A stretch of DNA of 64,000 bases from GCA-002700125 sp964434385 (GCA_964434385.1 CAYSUW010000007.1:8547-72546), one strand, 5' to 3'. Counted from the stretch's first letter, positions 34,238 through 43,368 are shown. Translations and numbers: made by a program. The notes: generated from the letters alone by a model not told the origin.

Positions 34238-36886
34238 TTACTCTTTTATAATTTCATCAAAAATTTGTTGTTGTTGGAGCTTGTGAACTAAGCTTGACCC
34301 ACTAGCAGGACTAGGTGTGAAATTCCTTCCTACATATTTTAAATTATTAAATATAGGTGAAATGATATCATTTATATATGGCCATGCACCCCTGTTCTTA
34401 GGTTCTTCTTGTAACCAAATTACTTTTTCTAAGTTTTTATACTTAGAAATAGTATCTTTAAATATCTTTTCAGGAAATGGATAAAGTTGTTCTAATCTGA
34501 TTAAAACACTGTTTTTTAGTAATTTTTCTGAATCTTTATTTAAAAATTCAATTGATATTTTTCCTGAACAAATAATTAATTTTCGAATTTTGGAAATATT
34601 AGCTTTTCTTGTTTCTATTACTGGAGCAAAGTTTCCTTCTAGAATTTCTTTTAAAGTGCTACATGCTAATGGGTGTCGTAAGAGACTCTTTGGAGTCATA
34701 ATTATTAATGGCTTTTTTTGACTAGACGGAGTAAAACCTTGTTGTCTTAGCAAGTGAAAATATTGAGATGTGTTAGTACAATTAGCAATAGTTATATTAT
34801 TTTGACTTGCTAAGGATAGGAATCTCTCTAAATGTCCACTTGAATGATTTGGCCCCATTCCTTCATATCCATGTGGAAGAAGTAATGTAAGTCCTGTGTT
34901 TTGACCCCATTTAGCTTGAGAAGAACAAATTAATTCATCAATAATAGACTGTGCATTATTTGCAAAATCTCCGAATTGCGCTTCCCATAAAACAAATGAA
35001 TCTAAGAACATTGAACTGTATCCAAATTCAAAACCTAGAGCTGCTTCTTCTGATAATGGGCTATTGATAAGATAAGGAATATTGTTTTGATTAATATTAG
35101 AAAAGAGATTGAATTTTGATTCATCTTTGGAATCAATTAATATTCCATGTCTTTGATTAAAAGTTCCCCTGGCAGAATCTTGACCAGTTAATCTTATTGG
35201 GATATTACTCTTTGATAATAAAGCTAATGATAATATTTCGGCATGTCCCCATTCTATTTTTGAATTAAGATCACTATCTCTTCGCTTTTTTATTAAAGTC
35301 TTCAATTTGGGATGAAGAGTAAAATCTAAAGGTACATTCCATAGTGATTTATTAGTATTTATTAATTCGTTTTTGATTAATTTTGTTGTTGAAAACTTTG
35401 ATTGTTTCTTTATATTTGGAAAATTGTTGGGCCATGCAACTGCTTGGTGATCTAAAGGGTTAGAAATAGAATTAGATTTTTTCAAATTATTCAGATTTTC
35501 TTCTTCAAATCTACCTATTTTTTCAGAGGTAATCAAATTTCTAGAAAGTATTTCCTGAACCCAAATAGATCTCACAGTGGGGTGAGATTTGATTCTTTGA
35601 TACATTAAAGGTTGTGTAAAAGAAGGTTCGTCCATTTCATTGTGTCCAAATCTTCTGTATCCCATTAGATTAATTAAAATATCCTTTGAAAAAGAGTTTC
35701 TGTATTGAACTGCTAGTTTTGCAATTTTGATACATGATTCAATATCATCACCATTTACATGTAGTATAGGAATATCAAAACCCCTTGCTAAGTCACTAGA
35801 GAATTTTGTTGAAAAAGCATTTTTAGGATTAGTAGTAAATCCTATTTGATTATTATTAATTATGTGGATATTGCCTTTAGTGTTATATCCCTCAACTCCG
35901 GATAAATTGAAAGTTTCAGCTACAATCCCTTGTCCGGCAAATGCAGCATCTCCGTGTATTATAATTGAAAGAGATTTTCCAATTGGAATATTTTCTTTAT
36001 CTTTTAAGCCTAGTGTAGCTCCACTAATAACTGGAGTGATCATTTCTAAATGACTTGGATTTGGAAGCATAAATAAATCAAGGTTTTTACCAATAGAATT
36101 TTTGATAGAAGTTTTTGCTCCCAAGTGATACTTAACGTCAAGAAGAAATTCATCAGAATTTATGTTGTTAAGTTTTTGTTTTAGATTTTCTTCTTTAAAT
36201 TCATCAAATATTAACTCATAAGGTTTCTTAAATATATGTGATAAAATGTTTAATCGACCTCTATGAGGCATTCCCATTAATATTCTTTCAATATTTGTAT
36301 TAGAAGATTCATTAATTATAGTACTTATGACAGGAATCAATGCTTCAGAACCTTCAAGGCTATACCATCTTGAGCCAGGAAAAGATCTATGTATGAATTT
36401 TTCAAAATCTTCGGCTTTAATCAATTCAAGTGTAGAATCGATTAATTCTTTCTGGCTCGGATTAAATGATTCCGATTGATTTTCTACTTTATCTTCTAGC
36501 CAAGTCTTTTCTTTCTCTGATCTTAAATGTTCCCATTCATATCCAATGTTTTGCAGATAGATCTCTTCTAATTTCGAAATTGAATAATCATTATGATCTA
36601 AATTTTTAGATAATGTTTGTCCAATGTTTATATTATTTATGTTTAGAGGATCTGTATTTGCATAAATATAACCATATTTTCTGATATATTTTGCGTCATC
36701 AGTAGACTTAGTTACTTCCTGTTTTGATGAGAAACTTTGTCCTGTAATTGATGTTAGATATTCAGATAAGATTTTTACGTCACTTTCAGGAATAGATGTG
36801 GGATCATTGAAATAGTTTTCAAGAATTTCAGCAATGATTCCAGCATTAATTTTCGAAAAATTATTTCTGTGGTTTGCTTTCAACAT
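34238..36886 (-). CDS. sucA: 2-oxoglutarate dehydrogenase E1 component
   Basis: An 882-residue thiamine-diphosphate decarboxylase, of typical OdhA/SucA length. An N-terminal region with the SPISPEEV-like part is absent or diverged; the ThDP-binding half contains ILMGMPHRGRLNIL, HGDAAFAGQGIVAETFNLS and GNIHIINNNQIGFTT. The transketolase-like half contains RLTGQDSARGTFNQRH and ALGFEFGYS. It feeds sucB. A 208-nt intergenic region upstream holds a hairpin with a GAAA loop (36956-36975). Confidence 0.94.
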   Translation of the reverse strand: MLKANHRNNFSKINAGIIAEILENYFNDPTSIPESDVKILSEYLTSITGQSFSSKQEVTKSTDDAKYIRKYGYIYANTDPLNINNINIGQTLSKNLDHNDYSISKLEEIYLQNIGYEWEHLRSEKEKTWLEDKVENQSESFNPSQKELIDSTLELIKAEDFEKFIHRSFPGSRWYSLEGSEALIPVISTIINESSNTNIERILMGMPHRGRLNILSHIFKKPYELIFDEFKEENLKQKLNNINSDEFLLDVKYHLGAKTSIKNSIGKNLDLFMLPNPSHLEMITPVISGATLGLKDKENIPIGKSLSIIIHGDAAFAGQGIVAETFNLSGVEGYNTKGNIHIINNNQIGFTTNPKNAFSTKFSSDLARGFDIPILHVNGDDIESCIKIAKLAVQYRNSFSKDILINLMGYRRFGHNEMDEPSFTQPLMYQRIKSHPTVRSIWVQEILSRNLITSEKIGRFEEENLNNLKKSNSISNPLDHQAVAWPNNFPNIKKQSKFSTTKLIKNELINTNKSLWNVPLDFTLHPKLKTLIKKRRDSDLNSKIEWGHAEILSLALLSKSNIPIRLTGQDSARGTFNQRHGILIDSKDESKFNLFSNINQNNIPYLINSPLSEEAALGFEFGYSSMFLDSFVLWEAQFGDFANNAQSIIDELICSSQAKWGQNTGLTLLLPHGYEGMGPNHSSGHLERFLSLASQNNITIANCTNTSQYFHLLRQQGFTPSSQKKPLIIMTPKSLLRHPLACSTLKEILEGNFAPVIETRKANISKIRKLIICSGKISIEFLNKDSEKLLKNSVLIRLEQLYPFPEKIFKDTISKYKNLEKVIWLQEEPKNRGAWPYINDIISPIFNNLKYVGRNFTPSPASGSSLVHKLQQQQIFDEIIKE

Positions 36887-36955
36887 TTATTCTGTTTAAG
36901 ACTTCCTAAGATATTTGTTCAAATAATAATTGATTATCAAAAGGATTTTATCAAA

Positions 36956-36975
36956 ATGTTACAGAAATGTAACAT
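36956..36975. other. GAAA-tetraloop stem-loop upstream of sucA
   Basis: atgttaca-gaaa-tgtaacat is a perfect 8-bp inverted repeat around GAAA. On the plus strand it is followed by T7 (36978-36984), the form of an intrinsic terminator, yet no plus-strand gene lies upstream. On the minus strand it falls between the 2-hydroxyacid dehydrogenase stop and sucA, with a short T-run after it. It may be a minus-strand terminator, an attenuator or a repressor site for sucAB. Confidence 0.4.
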
Positions 36976-37094
36976 GATTTTTTTCTATATATATTTCTTA
37001 GTTTAATGTGTTTTTATTAACATATTTTTATACTAGTTAATTATAGATTACTTATTAGTATCTAGGAAATCTTAAACTTAAATCTTGGGATAGT

Positions 37095-38138
37095 TTACTT
37101 AAAGTTTTCTTTGTATACTTCCCATAGTTGTGCTGGCTTCATTTTAGGAATTTTTGATATCAATTCTTTGTTTATGAAAGACATAGGTAAACTTCCAGTG
37201 GCAATCCTGGCTGCTTCTTCTCCCAATTGTGTTTGAGCTCTTTCCCATGCTATTTCAGAATAACTAGCATAATGATTTGTTGTGGCAACATTATCCATAG
37301 AAAGGAGAGGGTTTTCTGGATCAACGGGCTCTTGTTCAAATACATCTAAGCCTGCACCAGCAATCTCTTCTGTTTTTAAAGCTTCTATCAAAGCGAGTTC
37401 ATCTACTACAGGTCCTCTACTGCAATTAATGAAATAAGCGGTTTTTTTCATTAATTTAAAATGTTTTTTCCCAATAAATTGGTGAGTTTCATCAGTCAAG
37501 TTAGTATGCAATGAAACATAGTCTGATTTTTCACATACTTCATCTATGCTTGTAGCAATTTCTATATCATATTCTTTAAAATCCCAAGATGAAAGGTAGG
37601 GATCATATCCTAAAACATTCATTCCAAATGCCTTCGCTTTTCTTGCAACAGCTCTTCCAATATCACCGACCCCAATTAATCCAAGAGTTTGTCCAGATAT
37701 ATGTCCCATTGGTGCTAGATAGTCTCTGGTCCAAATACCGCTTTTTACTAATTTGTCATGTAATACGAATTTTTTTGCACAAACCAATAAAAGCATCATT
37801 GTTTGATTTGATACTTCTTCAGTTCCGAAAGAAGCTCCATTAACGAATATTATTTTGTTTTCAGTTGCTGCATTTGTGTCAACTCCATCAAATCCGTGAC
37901 CAAAACATACTACTCCTTTACATGAACTATCTTTGAGGTTAGAAAAAAAATCAGAATTTAATGGAATCTGTGATTGTTCTACCATAATTACGTCATAATT
38001 TTTTAGTTCATTAAATGCTTTTTCTTTTTCTGAATCATCAACTCTTACTATGCTTCCACCTGCAACTTTTATAGCTCTAGTATGTGGTTCTAAATTAATT
38101 TTAGAAGATCCTATAAAAGCAACTTTGAATTTAGACAT
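37095..38138 (-). CDS. D-isomer-specific 2-hydroxyacid dehydrogenase
   Basis: A 347-residue NAD(P)-dependent dehydrogenase. The start is the ATG at 38138, which has GGAGG eight nt upstream; the frame is open further but into the neighbouring tRNA-like element. The nucleotide fold has LGLIGVGDIGRAVARKAKAFG, then INCSRGPVVDE and AGAGLDVFEQEP. The catalytic histidine sits in TTNHYAS, where the family normally has TPHxA. It interconverts a 2-oxoacid and a D-2-hydroxyacid; substrate unknown. It is close to phosphoglycerate or glyoxylate/hydroxypyruvate reductases. Confidence 0.85.
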   Translation of the reverse strand: MSKFKVAFIGSSKINLEPHTRAIKVAGGSIVRVDDSEKEKAFNELKNYDVIMVEQSQIPLNSDFFSNLKDSSCKGVVCFGHGFDGVDTNAATENKIIFVNGASFGTEEVSNQTMMLLLVCAKKFVLHDKLVKSGIWTRDYLAPMGHISGQTLGLIGVGDIGRAVARKAKAFGMNVLGYDPYLSSWDFKEYDIEIATSIDEVCEKSDYVSLHTNLTDETHQFIGKKHFKLMKKTAYFINCSRGPVVDELALIEALKTEEIAGAGLDVFEQEPVDPENPLLSMDNVATTNHYASYSEIAWERAQTQLGEEAARIATGSLPMSFINKELISKIPKMKPAQLWEVYKENFK

Positions 38139-38151
38139 TTTTCCTCCATTT

Positions 38152-38238
38152 GGGTACACCTTAAGAGATTCGAACTCGTTATCTCATCCTTGTAAAGGCA
38201 ATCTTTATATTGGTTTGCGATGACAAAATTATACACCC
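38152..38238 (-). pseudogene. degenerate tRNA-like element (possibly tRNA-Val(TAC) remnant)
   Basis: On the minus strand the 87-nt element starts GGGTGTA and ends TGTACCC, which can pair as a 7-bp stem with two G-U pairs. A T-loop-like GAGTTCGAATCTC lies near its 3' end, and CCTTTACAAGG resembles a Val(UAC) anticodon loop. However, the anticodon stem is mostly mispaired, there is no recognisable D arm, the 5' half is about 11 nt too long and no CCA is encoded, while the neighbouring tRNAs encode CCA. I read it as a decayed tRNA. Confidence 0.35.
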
Positions 38239-38337
38239 TGTGGAGTATTTTGCACTTTGATATCTTCTGCCAAATTCGAATTACTGATCTCATCTAGAGA
38301 GGATAGGTATTGGGATTTTGTAATTTTGAACTTATTT
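38239..38337. other. non-coding spacer between tRNA elements
   Basis: About 99 A/T-rich nt between the degenerate tRNA-like element and tRNA-Glu. It contains an isolated ttcgaa but no pairable tRNA arms and no open frame with a ribosome site. I see nothing functional here beyond likely promoter sequence. Confidence 0.4.
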
Positions 38338-38414
38338 TGGTACCCCGTACGAGATTCGAACTCGTGATCTCTGCCTTGAGAGGGCAGTGTGATGGGCCGC
38401 TACACTAACGGGGC
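38338..38414 (-). tRNA. tRNA-Glu (CTC)
   Basis: A complete cloverleaf on the minus strand. The acceptor GCCCCGT pairs with ACGGGGT with one G-U pair; the anticodon loop is CTCTCAA with anticodon CTC at 38378-38380, flanked by a perfect CTGCC/GGCAG stem. The T arm is ACGAG-TTCGAAT-CTCGT. The 3' CCA is encoded. It reads GAG codons. Confidence 0.95.
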
Positions 38415-38432
38415 AAATTTTTAATTTTAATT

Positions 38433-38506
38433 TGGCTGGCGATCCAGGGATCGAACCTGGGCTCCCAGATTCAGAGTCTGGTGTCCTACCGCTAGACGAA
38501 TCGCCA
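38433..38506 (-). tRNA. tRNA-Gln (CTG)
   Basis: A complete cloverleaf on the minus strand. The acceptor TGGCGAT pairs with ATCGCCA; the anticodon arm is CCAGA-CTCTGAA-TCTGG with anticodon CTG at 38472-38474; the T arm is CCAGG-TTCGATC-CCTGG. The 3' CCA is encoded. It lies 18 nt upstream of tRNA-Glu, so the two are probably cotranscribed. Confidence 0.95.
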
Positions 38507-38562
38507 TCAATAGCGAAATTCTAGCAGAAGGAGTTTAACTATAATAGATTTGAAAAGAATTT

Positions 38563-39051
38563 TTAACTAGAAGAATTTACAATAGCCATTTCTAGTGCAG
38601 ATTTTGCATAGTAGGATCCATTCGTAATTCTTTCTTTTGCCTGTTTAATATTATTAGTGGTAAGTACTCCAAATATTATAGGAGTATCAGTTAATATACT
38701 TGCTTGAGTAATTCCATATCCAGCAGACATTGAAATATATTCATCATGTTTTGTTTCTCCTTTAATTACAACTCCTAAACAAATAATTACGTCATATTGA
38801 GAAGTTTTAGCAAGATGATAAGCGCTTTGAGATAACTCAAACACTCCTGGAACATATATTTCTCGGAGATACTTTTGATCTTTAATTTTTATATCATATT
38901 TTTTTAATTCTTTTAAAACTTCGGATTGAAGATCTTGAGAGATTTCTTGGTTAAAAACTGAAGTTACTAATCCAATCTTAATTTTTGAGAAGTCAAAATT
39001 ATTTTTGAGAAGTTCTTCAATTTTTATATTTTTAGAGTTAGGTTTTTTCAA
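38563..39051 (-). CDS. ribH: 6,7-dimethyl-8-ribityllumazine synthase
   Basis: A 162-residue lumazine synthase, which condenses 5-amino-6-ribitylaminouracil with dihydroxybutanone phosphate, the penultimate step of riboflavin synthesis. VTSVFNQEISQDL opens the core; VPGVFELSQSAYHL is the substrate site; IICLGVVIKGETKHDEYIS includes the conserved G-x-x-I-x-G-x-T-x-H-D/F; GVLTTN-x-x-Q-A ends it. About 25 extra residues precede the core. It is last in the dcd-ribD-ribE-ribBA-ribH group. Confidence 0.93.
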   Translation of the reverse strand: MKKPNSKNIKIEELLKNNFDFSKIKIGLVTSVFNQEISQDLQSEVLKELKKYDIKIKDQKYLREIYVPGVFELSQSAYHLAKTSQYDVIICLGVVIKGETKHDEYISMSAGYGITQASILTDTPIIFGVLTTNNIKQAKERITNGSYYAKSALEMAIVNSSS

Positions 39052-39059
39052 AAAATTAC

Positions 39060-40250
39060 CTAGAGAGAATGTCCCAGTTTTTGTTTTTTGGTTTTCAGAT
39101 ATGTTTTATTGTGTTCATTTTCATTTCCAAAAATAGGAATTACTTCAGAAATTTCAAGCCCAAAACCATCTAGCCCAACTACTTTTTTGGGATTATTTGT
39201 AAGAAGTTTAATTTTCTTTACCCCTAAATCTACTAATATTTGTGCTCCCACCCCATAATGTCTTAGATCTGGAGGAAAACCTAATGACTTATTTGCTTCG
39301 ACTGTATCCTTTCCTGAATCTTGTAATTCATATGCTTTCAGCTTGTTGTGAAGACCTATTCCTCGACCTTCTTGACGCATATAAACGAAAACACCACCTT
39401 CAGCGCCTATTTTTTTAAGTGAATCTTTAGATTGATCACCGCAATCGCATCTCAGACTGTCAAAGAAGTCACCTGTTAGACATTCACTGTGCATTCTTAC
39501 GAGTACAGGTTTTTCAGGAGAAATTTTGCCTGAAACTAAAGCCAAATGTTGTTCTGGTTCATGTGAAGTCTTGTATCCAATAGCTTTAAAAGTCCCATAT
39601 TTAGTTGGGAGACTTGTTTCAGCTACTCTGTTGATCAGTTTGTCATGGCTAAACCTATAAGAAATTAAATCTTCTATAGATATGATTTTAAAATCATGTT
39701 TTTTTGCAAACTTCTCTAGGTCATCTCTTCTAGCCATTGTTCCATCATCATTTAATATTTCACACATAACTGCAGCTTTACTTTTTTCTGCAAGAATAGA
39801 TAAATCTATAGAAGCTTCAGTATGTCCAGCTCTCACTAGAACTCCTCCGGGGCTATATTGAATCGGGAATATATGTCCTGGTTTTACAAAGCTTTCAGGA
39901 GTAGATTTTTCATCGATCAAGTCTTTTATAGTCTTGGCCCTATCATAAGATGATATTCCAGTTGTAATTCCTTCTGAAGAATCAACAGAAACTGTAAATG
40001 CAGTATGTGTGTTTGAATAAACACCATTTACCATAGGGGGAATATTTAAATTTTCCAGATATTCTTTTTCTATTGCTACACAAATTAATCCTCTAGCATT
40101 AGTTGCCATGAAATTTATTATTTCAGGAGTTATAGATTCTGCAGGAATAGTTAGGTCTCCTTCATTTTCTCTATTTTCATCATCTACAATGATTACTGGC
40201 TTTCCATTTTTGAAGCTAGATATTCCTTCTTCAATAGTATTTAAATTCAT
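39060..40250 (-). CDS. ribBA: bifunctional 3,4-dihydroxy-2-butanone-4-phosphate synthase/GTP cyclohydrolase II
   Basis: A 396-residue fusion. The N-terminal RibB half (to about 200) has VDDENRENEGDLTIPAE, the acidic metal and substrate loop, and RAGHTEASIDL. The C-terminal RibA half has HSECLTGDFFDSLRCDCGDQ with the three zinc cysteines, then RQEGRGIGLHNKL and DLRHYGVGAQIL. It supplies both precursors of the riboflavin pathway. ribH follows after 8 nt. Confidence 0.95.
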   Translation of the reverse strand: MNLNTIEEGISSFKNGKPVIIVDDENRENEGDLTIPAESITPEIINFMATNARGLICVAIEKEYLENLNIPPMVNGVYSNTHTAFTVSVDSSEGITTGISSYDRAKTIKDLIDEKSTPESFVKPGHIFPIQYSPGGVLVRAGHTEASIDLSILAEKSKAAVMCEILNDDGTMARRDDLEKFAKKHDFKIISIEDLISYRFSHDKLINRVAETSLPTKYGTFKAIGYKTSHEPEQHLALVSGKISPEKPVLVRMHSECLTGDFFDSLRCDCGDQSKDSLKKIGAEGGVFVYMRQEGRGIGLHNKLKAYELQDSGKDTVEANKSLGFPPDLRHYGVGAQILVDLGVKKIKLLTNNPKKVVGLDGFGLEISEVIPIFGNENEHNKTYLKTKKQKLGHSL

Positions 40251-40275
40251 TTATTCCTTTTTTTATATTTCTATG

Positions 40276-40291
40276 AGATAAAATTTTATCT
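40276..40291. promoter_or_regulatory. 16-nt perfect palindrome upstream of ribBA
   Basis: agataaaattttatct is a perfect palindrome in the 97-nt gap between ribE and ribBA, 26 nt upstream of the ribBA start codon. It could be a repressor site for ribBA-ribH or a weak hairpin. No FMN riboswitch can be recognised in this gap. Confidence 0.35.
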
Positions 40292-40347
40292 TTCAAAAAT
40301 TATATTATAATTAATAACTCGCACGATGTTAATAAAATGTGAAAAAA

Positions 40348-40935
40348 TCATTTATTGAATTTATAGAAATTTTCTATATATTTAGCTGTTAAATCTACCT
40401 CAACATTAACTAGTTTAGTTGGTTCTGAATACTTGAAAATGGTATTTTCCCATGTAAAAGGAATTATTGAAACTGTAAATTTTTCATCATCTATTTCAAC
40501 AATTGTTAAACTTGTACCATCAAGTGCAATATAACCTTTTTCTACCAGATATTGTGAAATTTGTTTAGGTGTTTTTATTGAAACATTATATGAATTTCTT
40601 TCCTTAGAAATACTTGAAATTTCACTTGTGCAGTCTATGTGGCCTTGAACTAGATGGCCACCTAATTTGCCTCCTAATAAAGCAGATGTTTCTAGATTCA
40701 CTTTAGAGTTATTTGATAAGTATCCTAAATTTGTTCTCTTTAAAGTTTCTGGAATAACATTAACTTTGAATGTTGAATTTTCTAAGTTTTTTTCGATGAC
40801 TGTCAAACAGGTTCCAGATATAGAAATACTGTCAGAAACATCCAGATCTTCAATAACATCTTTAGATAATATTGTTAAAGATTCATTAGTAATTTCTATT
40901 ACTTTACCTATTGTTTGAATTATTCCAGTGAACAT
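40348..40935 (-). CDS. ribE: riboflavin synthase subunit alpha
   Basis: A 195-residue trimeric riboflavin synthase that dismutates two lumazine molecules. Its two lumazine-binding repeats are visible. The first begins MFTGIIQTIGKV and contains SISISGTCLTV; the second begins LLGGKLGGHLVQGHID and contains IALDGTSLTI. Length is a little short of the usual 200-215. It follows ribD by 1 nt. Confidence 0.93.
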   Translation of the reverse strand: MFTGIIQTIGKVIEITNESLTILSKDVIEDLDVSDSISISGTCLTVIEKNLENSTFKVNVIPETLKRTNLGYLSNNSKVNLETSALLGGKLGGHLVQGHIDCTSEISSISKERNSYNVSIKTPKQISQYLVEKGYIALDGTSLTIVEIDDEKFTVSIIPFTWENTIFKYSEPTKLVNVEVDLTAKYIENFYKFNK

Positions 40936-40936
40936 T

Positions 40937-42007
40937 TTAATTCAAGTATCCTGATACCATAATATCATCTTTAATTGTTTTGATATGGAGATTTTTTAAT
41001 TTTGGTGAATCTTTTATATAACTATAACCTTCTCCTCCTACAGCAGTAATTGCATTTTGTCCTCCTAGAATTTTAGGAGAAATAAAAATTATTACTTTAT
41101 TTACAAGGTTTAGATCAAAGAAACTTCCTAGTATATCTTTCCCTCCTTCAACAAAAATGTTTATACAACCTCTATTAGCTAAATCTTCTAATACGGTAGA
41201 TATATCTACTCCTTTTTCGCTTGGATTAACTTTTACATATTCCACATTATTATTAGTTTGATTAGGAGGATTTGTTGAAGTTGTATATATTAATATTTTA
41301 CCTGGAGCCTCGAATAAATTTGAATCTTTGGGTGTTTTGGAATTTGAATCTAAGACAACACGAAATCTTGGGCCACTAAAACCATTCCGTGCATTTAGTC
41401 TAGGGTTATCAGTTAATAAAGTGTTTATTCCAATAAGAACTGCATCAGATTGAGATCTCAGTTTATGAACTATATTTCTTGAATGTTTATTAGATATCCA
41501 AGATGAATTCCCAGATTTGGAAGAAATTTTACCGTCTAATGTCATTGCATATTTTACTGTAATAAAAGGCTTTTTTGTTAATGTGAAATGTTTAAACCCC
41601 TCGATCAATTCTTCTGCTTGACGAATTTCTTCTTTGTTTGCATCTGTAGACACTTCAATTCCTGAAGTTTTTAGTTTCTCTAAACCTTTTCCATTAACCT
41701 CAGGATTAGGATCTTTTAATGGGGTAACTACCTTTCTGATTCCTGATTTTATTATTGATTCTACACAAGGGGGAGTAGATCCATGATGTGAACAAGGTTC
41801 AAGGGTAGTGTAAAGAATACTATCTTTACTTTTCTGTCCAGCTTCTTCTAAAGCAACAATTTCAGCATGTTTGACAGGATTAGTACTGGTACTTCCTTTT
41901 CCAACAATCTTTGAATTATTAACTATTATTGCTCCAACTGGAGGTCTTGGCGAAACTTTTCCTTTAACTAATTCTGCTAGAGAAAGTGCTTCTTTCAAAA
42001 ATGTCAT
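40937..42007 (-). CDS. ribD: bifunctional diaminohydroxyphosphoribosylaminopyrimidine deaminase/5-amino-6-(5-phosphoribosylamino)uracil reductase
   Basis: A 356-residue riboflavin-pathway fusion. The N-terminal deaminase has KHAEIVALEEAG (zinc His and catalytic Glu) and TLEPCSHHGSTPPC (two zinc cysteines). The C-terminal reductase begins near residue 150 with PFITVKYAMTLDGKISS and ends with IFVEGGKDILGSF. Its first codon overlaps the dcd stop by 4 nt. Confidence 0.95.
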   Translation of the reverse strand: MTFLKEALSLAELVKGKVSPRPPVGAIIVNNSKIVGKGSTSTNPVKHAEIVALEEAGQKSKDSILYTTLEPCSHHGSTPPCVESIIKSGIRKVVTPLKDPNPEVNGKGLEKLKTSGIEVSTDANKEEIRQAEELIEGFKHFTLTKKPFITVKYAMTLDGKISSKSGNSSWISNKHSRNIVHKLRSQSDAVLIGINTLLTDNPRLNARNGFSGPRFRVVLDSNSKTPKDSNLFEAPGKILIYTTSTNPPNQTNNNVEYVKVNPSEKGVDISTVLEDLANRGCINIFVEGGKDILGSFFDLNLVNKVIIFISPKILGGQNAITAVGGEGYSYIKDSPKLKNLHIKTIKDDIMVSGYLN

Positions 42008-42594
42008 TCTTGTTCAGTATGTTTAATTTGTTTATCAAAATCTAAGTGGGCTTTACTTGCTGTAGGATCTTGTTGTCCTTTATACCTGCTACCTAACTCT
42101 GGGGAACCATATTCTCTTATAACGTGAGTGGTTAGTTTTAAGAAACTTATTTGCCCTATCCTCATTCCATAATACAAAGTTATGGGTAATCTAGAAACAT
42201 TGGTAAGTTCTAATGTTAATTTTCCATCCCATCCTGGATCTACATATCCAGCAGTTGAATGTATTAATAATCCTACTCTTCCTAAAGAACTTTTTCCTTC
42301 TAGTCTTGCTACTATATCTGTAGGAATTTTAATTCTTTCAATAGTAGATGCTAAGATAAATTCCCCCGGATGAAGAATGAAAGGTTGATCTTTTTTTACT
42401 ATGTGTTCTTCTGTTAAATCAGGTAAATCTTTTTTTAAATCAATAAAGGGTTCTGTTGAATTTCTAAAAACTAATATTTTCTTGTCTAGGTGAAGATCTA
42501 CACTTGCAGGTTGAATATCTTTAGTATCTAGAGGATCTATAATTATTGCCCCTTTTTCTAGGTATTCTTTGATAGTTTTATCGCTTAAGACCAT
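42004..42594 (-). CDS. dcd: dCTP deaminase
   Basis: A 196-residue enzyme making dUTP from dCTP for dTMP synthesis. IQPASVDLHL opens the core. The central RLEGKSSLGRVGLLIHSTAGYVDPGWDGKLTLEL is the signature with the catalytic Ser-Leu-Gly-Arg and HxxAGxxDPG. Some close relatives also hydrolyse dUTP; that cannot be decided here. It is first in the dcd-rib operon, whose joint expression with riboflavin genes is common in bacteria. Confidence 0.92.
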   Translation of the reverse strand: MVLSDKTIKEYLEKGAIIIDPLDTKDIQPASVDLHLDKKILVFRNSTEPFIDLKKDLPDLTEEHIVKKDQPFILHPGEFILASTIERIKIPTDIVARLEGKSSLGRVGLLIHSTAGYVDPGWDGKLTLELTNVSRLPITLYYGMRIGQISFLKLTTHVIREYGSPELGSRYKGQQDPTASKAHLDFDKQIKHTEQE

Positions 42595-42711
42595 TTTAAG
42601 TTCCTTATATAATTTAATAATATTTTATAATTACTTATCAGAAAATATTACAAGATATTGAAAAATTTTATTAAGACTTGTTTTTTATTATTTCTATAAG
42701 TTTAAGATAAT

Positions 42712-43278
42712 ATGAATAATATGATAGAAGATTTAAGAGAAATAGGAAGAAGTATAATTATCGCTGCCTTAATTTCTATAATTTTACAATTTCTTATTCA
42801 AAATAATGTTGTAAAAGGTAAAAGTATGTTTCCTAATCTTGAGGATGGTCAGAGAGTATTGGTAAACAAGTTCATTTATCAACGTACTATTGATTTTGAT
42901 AAAGATTATATTGGAGAAGGGGAAGAATTTATTTTTGGTGGCCCTCAAAGAGATGAAATTGTTGTATTTAAATCCCCTCATAATTATCAAAAAGAACCAT
43001 TGGTTAAAAGAATTATTGGTCTTCCAGGAGATTGGGTGGAGATTAAAGATGGTGTTGTTCTAGTGAATAATGATCCTTTGTCTAGTGATTTTGGTTTTAC
43101 ATCTTCTATATCATTTGATCGTAGAATGAAAGTTCCTGAATCAATGTATTTTGTTTTAGGAGACAATAGGAATCATTCTAACGATTCTAGATTATTTGGT
43201 TTTATTTCTTCTGAGAATATTATTGGTAGAGTTTGGATAGCATATTGGCCATTTCTAGAGTTTAAAGTTTTTGGTTAA
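42712..43278 (+). CDS. lepB: signal peptidase I
   Basis: A 188-residue membrane-anchored serine protease that cleaves signal peptides. It has one N-terminal helix (about residues 10-30). VKGKSMFPNLEDG holds the catalytic Ser, PLVKRIIGLPGDWVE the catalytic Lys, and VLGDNRNHSNDSRLFGFI the conserved D-N-x-x-x-S-x-D-S-R. Its presence fits the many lipoproteins and Sec subunits encoded nearby. A TTG-free ATG start was chosen at 42712; a second ATG lies three codons in. Confidence 0.92.
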   Translation: MNNMIEDLREIGRSIIIAALISIILQFLIQNNVVKGKSMFPNLEDGQRVLVNKFIYQRTIDFDKDYIGEGEEFIFGGPQRDEIVVFKSPHNYQKEPLVKRIIGLPGDWVEIKDGVVLVNNDPLSSDFGFTSSISFDRRMKVPESMYFVLGDNRNHSNDSRLFGFISSENIIGRVWIAYWPFLEFKVFG

Positions 43279-43368
43279 AATATTTTTTATTGAATCAATT
43301 TTTATTTTTAGTTGAAACCCATCAAGGGATTTATTAGACTTGCTTAAGCACTTTTCATATTTTCATAT

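Noticed and set aside
38262..38290. Possible further tRNA remnant around an isolated ttcgaat on the minus strand
   Set aside because: The T-stem does not pair and no acceptor or anticodon arm can be built.
40251..40347. FMN riboswitch before ribBA or dcd
   Set aside because: None of the conserved FMN-element segments is present; the gap is short and A/T-rich with only a palindrome.
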